NCBI GenBank assembly: GCA_028456385.1
Contig: JALNQF010000323.1
Span: forward strand, 1 to 47,222
Length of the DNA stretch: 47,222 bases
Reading direction: 5' to 3'
From: Ophiosphaerella korrae
Lineage: Eukaryota; Ascomycota; Dothideomycetes; Pleosporales; Phaeosphaeriaceae
The position numbers and the translations under genes are program-made. Below the pieces are notes generated by a model that made no database searches, had not been told where the DNA came from, and worked only from the letters and a program-made list of their open reading frames with translations. Shown here piece after piece: positions 1 through 10,100 of the stretch. Within the stretch, counting starts at the first letter, position 1. Every line of letters starts with the position of its first letter.

Positions 1-1040
1 TTATAGTATACTATATCTAATATATAAGTACTATTATTAGCTTAAGATACTCTAAGCTATTAAGTAATTTTATAATAAATACTTAATCTACTTCTATATA
101 AAGAACTTATAAGATAGTAAACTTAGTTACTTCTAACTTATACTAATTTTCTATATACTTTAGACTAATATCTTAGTAAACTATATTTAAGCCTTACTAG
201 CTAGTAAAAACAATAGCTAGATTTATAAATATATTTTAGTAATTTACTACTACTTTATAAAAAGATACTATTTCTTCTTTTATAAGTCTCTAAAACTTAA
301 AGAAGCTACCTAATATTTTATATCTATTTTTAAGCTTTATAGAGTCTTAATAAATATTATATCTAATAGAGAGATAACTTTTATTAGCTAATTTTAGCGC
401 TACGTATATAAACGCCTCTATATTACGTAAAAGCTCTTAACTACGTACTACTTAGAAACTAATAGCTAAACTAAGTAAGTAAATTAAGCCCTAGAGATCT
501 TTCTAAGGTAATATATTAACTACGCGTAAGATAACTAAGTAGCTTAGCTATACGTAGCTAAGTTCTAAGTAAATAATACTATTAATATATCTATTAAGAT
601 AACTCTATTTCTTATAGATCTAGGGTATTACTTCTATAGTTATATATACTCTAGTAAAAATAATAAAGATTAACTAAACCTAGCTTAATATAACTAATAT
701 ATATAAGCTAATAAGCTACTTAATACTTATAGTAACTTAGTAGCTTACTTTAAGAAAAAAATACTCTAGGTATAATAAAAGTAAGTAGCTTAAGCTAATA
801 CTTCTTACTAAAGTAGACTAGTATATAAAGTTAGTAACTAAGCTTATATTAGTATAGCTAATTAGAGAACTACTTAGCTAACCCTAAAATTAGATTACTA
901 ATAAGTAGGCTTATACTCTATTAAAAGAGTTATCTATAATAGTAAAGTATATAAGCTAGTACTACTATAAGAAATACTAAGTAAAGGTATATTCCTAGTT
1001 TTCTTCTTAAAACTCTTACGCCTTAGAGATTAAAAGCTTT
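1..1040. other. Unassigned RIP-eroded sequence
   Basis: This stretch has strong TA bias and no recognised domain. From about 478 one plus-strand frame can be read to about 1200 with only TAA/TAG interruptions, giving a Ser/Leu/Gln-rich peptide, but TA-rich DNA gives such frames easily and no family is recognised. It could be a further eroded element or host sequence next to element J. No LTR, TIR or target duplication was found. Confidence 0.4.
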
Positions 1041-1720
1041 TACTAGATTAAGACTTACTATAGCTAATCTTTATTATTATTACTAATAAAGAAACTAGTA
1101 GTATATATAAAAAATACTTAGTAGAAGCTATCTTAGATATATACTTTAAAGAGTGTAGAAAATATATAAGATAATACTACTTAGTCTACTAGACTAGCTA
1201 TAATAAACCTATATAGGAGCTAGTAGAAAAATTTATAAAATATAAAGCTACTTTTAGCTTTTATTAGAACTACCTAGAGAAAGCTAAACTACTAACTTTA
1301 TATATACCTAAAAAATAGAGCCTTAATAAAGACGTAACTTATTAAAGTACCTTAACCTACTAATAAGTATAAAAAAGCTCTCTCTAAAGCGTAATTACTA
1401 CTTTTAGCTTTTACTAGAACTACTTAGATAAGCCTAAAACTATTAATAGGTATAAAAAAAGCTTTTTATAAAGTATAATTACTACTTTGAACTCTTACTA
1501 AAACTACTTAGAGAAGCCTAAAATACTAACTATATACCTAAAATAGAGCCTTAATAAAGATATAACTTAGTAAAGTACTTTAGCTATTAGTAAGTATAAA
1601 AAAGCCTTTAAAGTATAATTAAAAAACTTTACTACTAGCTAAAGCTAAATTATAGTATAAAAAATAGTAAAAGTAGTTTACTTTAGCTAGTAAGTATAAA
1701 ACTCTTTTTAAGTTAGAGTT
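1040..1720 (+). pseudogene. Degraded coding remnant with in-frame internal repeats
   Basis: A plus-strand frame starting near 1040 reads a plausible Lys/Tyr/Leu-rich protein with only TAA and TAG breaks (including a segment SIYKKYLVEAILDIYF near 1100). Inside it lie three imperfect repeats starting at 1251, 1401 and 1485, each beginning with the peptide TFSFYQNYLEKPK or a close form. The first two units are 150 and 84 bases, both multiples of three, so the frame is kept. This supports former coding on this strand. I do not recognise the family; it may be part of an unrelated mobile element. Confidence 0.35.
1251..1621 (+). repeat. Three imperfect tandem repeats (150, 84 and ~136 bp)
   Basis: Units begin at 1251, 1401 and 1485 with CTTTTAGCTTTTAYTAGAAC or the diverged CTTTGAACTCTTACTAAAAC. 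The first and third share an interior (AGAGCCTTAATAAAGA) that the second lacks, so the second looks like an internally deleted unit. Spacing in multiples of three fits a repeated protein segment. Confidence 0.55.
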
Positions 1721-2312
1721 TACTCTTACTACTATAGCTATAACTACTACGCTCCTTTATAACTAGTTATGTATAGGTCTAGTTTACTATTATAGAATTT
1801 ATAACTAGCTACTAAATTCTTAACTAGGGCTACTCTATACTACTTACCTCTTAATACTTATAAATATTCGGCTTACTAAGTCCTTTATATTAATAAACTT
1901 ACTTATTATAAAGCCTATATCTATAGTAAGTACTTATATAGAAATCTAGTACTATTAAGTTACTTAGTAGTATTAACTTTACCTTCTCTTATACTATATA
2001 TAAATACTTTTAGGTTTAATTTTATTAGCGTAAAGTAAAAGTAGTAAAAAAAAGTTTATAGTTAATACGTTTTATATATAGAAGTTATATAAGTTTTAAT
2101 TTTATACTAAAATTAGTAAAAACTTTAGCTCTATACTTTATAAATAACGATTTTAACTCTAAAAATAGTAAACTTCTTTAACTCTAACTACTACTACTAC
2201 TACTTAATAGATATTATTAGTTAATTAGAGCTCTTTTTAAGCTCTAGGAATTTACTCTTTAAAAAGAGAAAGACGTATAAAGGAGTTATCTCTTATATCT
2301 CTTATTTTTGTA

Positions 2313-2357
2313 CTAATATTATAAACTTACTAATATTACAAACTTACTAATATTTAA
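2313..2357. repeat. 17-bp tandem repeat, about 2.5 copies
   Basis: The unit TAATATTAYAAACTTAC is repeated twice and followed by a partial third copy. It lies just beyond the 3' end of the J pol remnant, so it may belong to J's 3' untranslated region or LTR. J's LTR was not identified. Confidence 0.6.
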
Positions 2358-2529
2358 CTACCTTTTTACTTTTAGTTAGCGCTTATTAAGCTACTAGGTA
2401 TATATACCTAGTACTTACTTAGATAGCTTTATCTACTATTTACTCTTTTTAGTTAATTATTAAAACTACTTTATTAAGTTATCTTATATAAAGTCTACTT
2501 TATAATATTACTATAATCTTCTTTATAGA

Positions 2530-5300
2530 TATTTTCTTACTTTTTCTAGATAAAAGCTTTTAGTTTCTATTCTAGTATTATATATATAAATTTCTTTCTA
2601 TCTAAATCTTTAAGCTAATAAGTCTCTCTTTTTTATCTTACTAAATAGATTCTATATAGTCTAAGCTATCTATAGTTAAATTTTTAATCTTTTAATATAT
2701 TAATTTCTTAGAGTAAGTCTTATAATAGTACTAAAACTCTTTTCTTTAGTTCTTTTCTATTTATTTCTTTTATATTATCTTAATATTCTTTCTTATAAAG
2801 CTTTAAGTATTAAATATTAGTAATAGTATCTTTTAAGAACTAATTTTAAAGATTAATCTATATAGCTTTTACTATAAGTAGCTAGTCTTTTATTTATACT
2901 TCTTTAAATAGTAGCGATTACTATATAGGTAATAATATTTATATTAGTAGAATTAGATTTTAACTTATAATTAGCTAATATAAAAAGTATCTAGATAATT
3001 CTTAGATAGAGATTTAGTTTACTAGTAATATAGTTAGTAGATTTTTAACCTATTTACTTACGTATTTTACTAATATATTTACTAAAAGTTTATATTTACT
3101 TTTAATCTTACTTATTACTTATAAGTTATATACTAATACTTAGATCTTTTAGATATTATAAGTAATTACTAATATTATTATAACTTTTTTAAAGTTTAGT
3201 CTACTATCTACTACTAGCTTTTTTATTATACTTTATCTATAAATAATATCTTTATAGATAAATTTTACTATAGTTTTAGACCTATTATTAGATAACGCTC
3301 TAGCATCTAGCTATCTACTTAAATATTCTCTAGTAATAACTAAGTACTTCTTTCTTTAGTATTCTAGTATATATACTATATTAATTGTAATATATTCTTA
3401 TAAAGTAAATATATATATATTTATTAGTATATTAACTTATTATTTAGTACTTCTCTTCTAGTATTTTTTATAAGTTACTAACTTTCTTTAAATATATTTA
3501 TATATATATTCTTACTAGTATCTTTATATAAGTATACTATAGACTCTATTTACTCTATAGTAACTAATCTAATAACATATATCTTATATAGCTATAGCTT
3601 AGATATCTAGATTATTTATAACTTTTTAGATAAATATATTCTTTAAAGTTTTCTAGAATAAGTAACTTTTCTAGAAAAAGAAGTTTAATACTTTCTTTTT
3701 CTATAACCTTCTTTCTTTAGCTAAGAGTCTTACTAGTATCTTTTTTTACTTTAAGAATTTAGCTATTTCTTCTAATTCTTTAGAGTACTCTAATACTAGT
3801 AAGTTTTTCTACTACTTATTACTTCCTAAAGTAGTATTATTAAAGAGTTCTTCTATAAACTTTTTAATATTTTCTTTTAGTTTATCTAGTAGCTCCTATC
3901 TTTAGAGTTTTAGATACTTTAATAGAGTATCTAGAACTATATTCTTCTTTCTTAGTATATATTTAATCTTAAAGTCCTATATAAGTATTACTCCTAGCTA
4001 TTAATTTATTACTAATTTTAGTACTTTAGCTAATAATTAATTAAGTTATATAATTAGAGAAACTATATTAATTTTAATTATAAAACGTTAACTATAAATC
4101 TATACTTAGAATTTCTTAATTACTTATAATACTACTTTATACTCTAGCTTTATAAAATAGAAATTACTTTTACTCTTTAACTATAATATACTTTTAAATT
4201 AATAAGTTTATTATTTTCTATTATATCTTTTTTACTTAAGAATTACTTTTTCTCTTTTTTTACTAGTAGTAATACTAATTATTAGAAGTTTACTACGCTT
4301 ATAATTAATTAGTATAAGAGCTAAAGCTATAGTAATTATTTCTTTTAGTTTATCTATTACTTCTTATTAAGCTAAGCCTTATTCTTATTCTATAGTCTTT
4401 TTTAAAAGATAAAATAATAGCTTTATAATTACTATAAAGTAAAAGATATTAAGTCTATAATATATATATATACTAATAAACTACTTTACCTCTTTTATAT
4501 TTTAATAAGGTAGCTAGTTTTAAATCTTTTTAACTTTCTAGTCTTATAGATATTTCTTATCTACTAAAATATTATATCCTACTACTAAAAGTCTTTCTAT
4601 ACCCTAATAAGATATTTTCCTAGAGATAGTAGCTCTAGCTTGTTTAATATCTACTAGTACCTTTTCTAGCTAGATAATATACTCTAGTATATATAGTTAT
4701 ACTTTTAGTATAACTTCTTTTTTTTTATAGTTATCTTTTAGTCTTTTATAAGTAATATTATTAATAAAAAGTAAAGTATAAAGCTAATAGTCTTTTAAAA
4801 CTTTACTATTTATCTTTTAAAAAGTAGTAACTAAGTTAGTTATATATTATAGTAGAGTATACTACTAAAGTAAACTAACTAGAGTTTAGATTATAGTTAT
4901 ATCTTTACTATTCTTATATAGCGTTATCTAGTTATATTAAGAAATATAATCTATTAAAGATACTATTTTATATCTTATAAATTGTTCTAAGAACTTATTA
5001 GCTATTAGTACTAGATTTATATCTTAATATATTACTTTATTTAGGTATTAAGTATTATTAATAAGTATATACTTCTTATCTTTCTTAGAAACTAAATCTT
5101 ATAACTTCTTATATTAACTATTACTTTTCTTTATAGTACCTTAAGCTAATTAATTATTAAATATTTTAACTATAACTTCTTCTAGAGCTTTTAGTATACT
5201 AAATCCTTTAACTTACTATACTTTATATAGGATTATCTATATCTAATATAGTAAAGAGATATCTTTACTTATTTATTTTAATTTAGAGAAGTTAAAAGCT
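2530..5300 (-). pseudogene. pol: Element J: RIP-mutated Ty3/Gypsy pol (RT, RNase H, integrase)
   Basis: Reading the minus strand from right to left gives a Gypsy pol of a lineage different from the chromoviruses here. The RT segment lies at about 4650-5130, with LINNT, SLIDYIS and the post-catalytic block KGPK. The connection at about 4440-4680 reads LEKVLVDIKQARATIS, VVGYN and NIKEV..FI.IYIYYR. The RNase H end reads KIKYI.(G)KKNIV.DTL near 3908-3975. The integrase core lies at about 2850-3300, with KFIYKDII, KKLVVD, the YNPQAN-like block and ISI. A C-terminal block ends near 2540 (LKAFIQ). Stops are TAA/TAG at expected Gln/Trp sites. It appears to be the oldest element in the left part, since element A lies within its remains. 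Its LTRs and exact ends were not found. Confidence 0.82.
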
Positions 5301-6644
5301 ATAGCTCTTTTTCTATTAATTATTATTTCTTTAAAGAGATAAATCTCTTTCTAAGTAAGCTATAATCTAAACTTTTATTTTACTATCTATTCCTAGATTA
5401 GATAAGTTTTTTTTAGAAAAGTAGTATATCTTTATTTAAATAGATTATTAAATAGTCTAATATTTAGCTCTCTTATACTAAGCTTTAGTAGTTAGTTTTC
5501 TTTTATAATTACTTTCTAATCTTTTTAGCTAAAGTTATTAGGTTCTTTTAGCTTTAGATTATCTACTAGATAAACTTTATCTACTACCCTCTTATATAGA
5601 GTATAGATAAATATTAATCTTATTTATTTTTTCTTTAAGCTTTTTTATTAAGCTTACTTATTATAGTATAGTAATTATTATTCTTAAAGACTTTGTTATT
5701 ATTAATACTTTCTTTTTTAATTTTCTCTTTCTATAACTACTAAAGTTTTTTATCTTTTTTAAATACTAAAGAGTATTCTTTAAATCTAGTATTACTAAAT
5801 CTATTAAGACTAGTAATAAACTTTAGCTTAGGTATATTTAATATTAATAAGTAGTAGCTAGTATATTTTAAGGTTTTACTTACTTATACTAGTAATTTTA
5901 CTTTTCTTAGTTCTATTTTCTCTATATACTCTAGGTATAGTAGTACTAGATTAGAAGTAATAAAGATTGTATTTCTTCTACTATTTTCTTATAAAATCTT
6001 ATAAGTTATTCTTCTAAATATATTATATTATATAGCTAACTATACTATAGTATACTATAGTCTACTTAATATAGCTAACTTTATAAGATTTACTATAATC
6101 CTAAAGTATATTATTATTATTACTTCTTTAATCTATATATAAACGTTTTACGTAGTTCCTATAAATAGATTAAGACTTCTATTTACTATAATTACTCTCT
6201 TTAGATTAATTAGATCTTAGAGTATATCTTTATATAAAATCCTTAGTACTCTTACTATACTTAGCTTTAGTAAGTTTATTTACGCTCTAGTATTAATTAA
6301 ATACTTAACTTTATTCTTACTAAAGTTAGCTTAATATATAAGTAGGTTGTATTATATATAAGTCTATTCTACTAATCTTTTTTTAAGCTATATCTTTATA
6401 GTTAACTTAGTTTAACTCTTCTATTTATATATCTCTATTTCTATTAGCTTTATACTTTATTTAAGTATTATACGTAGATATACTAAGTACTAATACTTAC
6501 TCTAAGTTTTAGTTCTTATTTAGTAATATTTACCTAATAGATTCTAGGTATACCTAGAATCTATTAATTAGTTAAGAGTAGCATACTAGTACTCTAATTA
6601 GTTTATTTAGTATATAGGCCTCTACTACTATATTTATAGACTTA
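5300..6644 (-). pseudogene. Element J upstream remnant (protease/gag side), eroded
   Basis: This lies directly upstream of J's RT on the minus strand, where gag and protease would be expected. Peptide-like stretches with only TAA/TAG stops can be read (for example around 5880-6100 and 6360-6420), but frames shift and no zinc knuckle or DSG motif could be placed with confidence. The stretch ends at the CTTTT target site of element A. Assignment to J rests on position and continuity, not on a recognised domain. Confidence 0.45.
6535..6566. repeat. Perfect 32-bp palindrome
   Basis: The two 16-base arms (left arm TAATAGATTCTAGGTA) are exact reverse complements with no spacer, centred between 6550 and 6551. 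It lies about 80 bases left of the integration site of element A. It could form a cruciform or hairpin. Its origin is unknown. Confidence 0.9.
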
Positions 6645-6649
6645 CTTTT

Positions 6650-7090
6650 TATTATAGTAGTAACAAGGGAAAGCTAATTTAAACTAATTAGCCCTACTAT
6701 AGATAATAACAACACATACGACCTATAGGGCAACGAACTTAACTAGGAAGCTAACTACAATAGGGACACGTAATAAATTCGCGATTCGCGACCTTAGTAA
6801 ATACAAAGTACAAATTTATTACGTAATAAATTTACGATTTACGATCTTAGTAAATACGAAGCACGAAGCTAGCTAAGAAGCATAGGTATATAGTTAGTAG
6901 TAATGCGTATTATTAAGATAGTATTAGTAATTTAATCCTTTAACTATAGAACGCTAATACAAGATAGTTATAAAATATCTTCTATTGTTTATAGTTATTA
7001 TAGATTACCTCTAAGCTTTTACTATTACCTTGTAATCTACTAACCCCTACTAGACAGGTACCTATAGTCGACGATAGGAGGCCTATTACA
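6650..7090 (+). repeat. Element A 5' LTR (441 bp)
   Basis: Begins TATTATAGTAGTAACAAGGG (TG mutated to TA) and ends CCTATTACA. It matches the 3' LTR at 13235-13675 base for base in length. It contains two tandem copies of a 53-base unit (from 6768 and from 6821) with the motif ACGTAATAAATT and CpG-rich words, typical of the A-type LTR. The right half (TATAGTTAGTAGTAATGCG onward) is shared by all LTR types in the window. Confidence 0.95.
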
Positions 7091-7151
7091 CCTTACTAAT
7101 TTAGTTATTACGAGAAGCAAAGCGTAAGTAGCGCGCAGTCTAGCTAACACG
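7091..7151 (+). promoter_or_regulatory. Element A leader and presumed primer-binding region
   Basis: The leader directly after the 5' LTR starts CCTTACTAATTTAGTTATTA, and the same sequence follows the 5' LTRs of B, C, D and E (TTACTAA or TTGCTAA). Minus-strand priming is expected here, but I cannot match it to a tRNA 3' end, partly because RIP has changed it. Self-priming is possible but untested. Confidence 0.45.
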
Positions 7152-10100
7152 ATAGTAGAAAGTTTAACTAAAAAAGGAGGTAAAGCACCTCTAAGTAGTT
7201 ATAAGTTAGATAATATAGTATAGAGAGACGTTAAGAACTATATAAACGACCTAATCTCTAAAAAAGAAGATATAAAGATAGTAATTAACGCCTTAGAAAT
7301 ATAGAACAAGGAACTACAAGATTATATAAAATAGAACAAAGTATAAATTAAAGCTATTATTAAAGGATAAAACTAGATAGAACTAATTACGCAACGCCTA
7401 GAGATAAGCGCGACAAAGAAACTACTAAAGATACTTGTACTTAAGAAGTTTAATAGAACGAGGGAAAAACTAAGACCCTTTATTATATTAGTACAACTCT
7501 AGATAGATATACAAGTACTATACTTTAATATAGAAGAAAAGAAAGTAATATATATTAGACTACATCTCGAAGAAGACGTAATAAGATAGTACAAGCCTTA
7601 CTAAATAGATTACATAATATACTCTCTAATAATATAAAAAGATAAAACTAGAGCTATCTTTAGAAGTTATAAATACTTTACTAAACAAATAAGAGTAGTA
7701 TTTAGGGACATAGATATTACCTAATAAGCTAAAGAATAACTAGAGAAGCTTACATAGAATTAGAGTATTCTAAAGTACGTATTATAATTTAAACAACTAT
7801 CCTAAAATATAGAATAGAACGAGTCTACATTAATGTTACAATTTAAACAAAGACTAAACTCTAAGATTTAATACGAAATAATCTATATAGAGAAACTAAG
7901 GACACTAGAAGCTCTAAAGTAATAGGTAATACAAATTAACGATAATCTTTAAGAATAAAAGAAGAACAAGTATAGTACCTAAAATAGAAATTAGGATACT
8001 AGAGACCCTATAATCCTTGACGCTAACAAGAATAAGAAGAAGAAGAAGAGTAAAGACTTTACGTACTTTAACTATAGTAAAAAGGGCTACTACGCGAAAG
8101 AATACTAATTAAAGAAGAAATAGGATATAGTATATTATAAATATAGGAAACTAGGACACTTTATAAAAGACTATAAGAGTAAAGACCTAAAGAAAGAAAC
8201 TTAGTTAAAAATAACTAAGAAGAAGAAGGAAGTACTACAAGCATAGGCTAAACCTTAGGAGAAAGTAGCTAGGAGTAAAGAAGTATAATATATAATACTC
8301 TATTAGACCTTTTGTTATAACAATAACTACTATATATATCTTTCTAGTAAGTAAGGAGTAGGATACTTCCTATAATAGAGATAAAGAGTAGTAGTAATAA
8401 AAGAAAGAATAAAAGCTTAGCTAGAAGAAATAGCCTAAGTAATAGACTTACTAATAGAAGACTTAGAAGGGGAAGAGCCTCTAGTACTATTAATCTAGGC
8501 TAAAGGACTAGCACTAGATAAAGAGACTACTATAGCTTCTTCTAAAAGACTGCGAGAAAGTAAGAAACAAGTTAGTATAAGAAGTATAGAGTACGCCTAG
8601 CTAATAATATATAGCTATAATAGCTATATAATATTAGATATAAAGGAATAAAATAAAAAATAGAAGTTCGTTTAGATATACTTAATAGTTATAAGTATAG
8701 AGGAAGCGTATAAAGACTAAAAAGAACGCAATCCTAAAGAAATAAAGTTTATACTATTTTAAGAATAGATAAAGTAATATATAGTTATAGTAGGAAGAAT
8801 GCCTATATAAAAAGAATAGTAGTACCTTACTAGAAGAACGCAATAGATTAATAAAGCCTACACACTAAGAGTACTAGTAGTGTACTATATCTTAATAATA
8901 GACACACCTAGAAAAGATAAGTACTAGGAAGGAGATAACAAAATAATAGACTTAAGACATCTAGTATATTTTAAAGTATTATAGATATTATACTTAGATA
9001 AGAATTATACTATATATAGAAACCCTAAAGTAAACAATAACGTATAGCTTATAAAGAGAAGAGGCTATAACTACACAAGAGTAATTATAGTAGAAGATAT
9101 CTAAGGATAAGAAATAATCCTAGAAGATAGATATATAGTAGTAAGACCTAGCCTAAAATTATCTAAGAAATGCGTCTAAGGAGGACTATAGTACAAATAT
9201 ATATACAACGAGTATCTAAAACATAAAGAATATAAACTTAAAGTAGGCCTATAGCTTTAGAAAAATAGACAATTTAATAAATTACTAAAGTAAGAAAGGC
9301 TAGAAGGTATAGGAGGCCTATATATTACAAAAACAAGTATATACTAAAGAAAGAAAGTACAATTAATAATTAATAGTAGAGCTACAAGAAACTTTATATT
9401 AAAGAAGTTTGTAGAAATATAAGGAATAAAGTATACAATAAAGAAATACCCTAGACAACTAAGTACAATTAAAGAAAAACTATTCTAGGAACTAATACAG
9501 TTCGAGACAGCACCTTTAATACTAAAGTTAGAAGGACTAGAAATCTAAAATATAGTTATAGATATAACGACAATTAATAATAAATAAGATATAATATTAG
9601 GTATACTATAGTTATAGATAACTAACCTATATATTAATTAGAGAATAGGAAAAATTAGTTATAATAAAATAGACATACTAAAAGCTAATATAAGTACCTA
9701 CAAAGGAGAATTCCTAGAAGAATACAAGAAATAAGAAAAGTAGCTTATAGAACTAGAAGATTACCTCCTAGAACACTAACTATAAGACTTAGCAATAGAA
9801 CTAGAAGAAGAAAAGAACGTAAGATAGAGTCTAGTCTACTAAAAAATAGAAGAAGAATCTAAGATTAAACAATTATTTATACAAAATATAATAAAGAAAA
9901 GATAGATAAAAGAATCTAAATCTTTAGTAGCACATAGATTAATATTTATAGATAAAAAAGGGATAAGCAATAAAAGACCCTACGTAGATTTTAGAAAAAC
10001 TAACGCAATTACAAACAAGAACTAATACCTACTACTATAAATAGATAAAATATAAGATAGGCTATAAAGAGTAAAGATCTTTACAAAACTAGATATATAA

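Noticed and set aside
2313..2357. CRISPR-like short repeats
   Set aside because: Only two and a half copies of a 17 bp unit with no spacers, in a eukaryotic RIPed context.
9360..9395. Protease motif reads INSRAT, suggesting a non-canonical active site
   Set aside because: Both changes (Asp to Asn, Gly to Arg) are TG-to-TA transitions at RIP sites, so they are explained by mutation after insertion, unlike the RT YLDN case.
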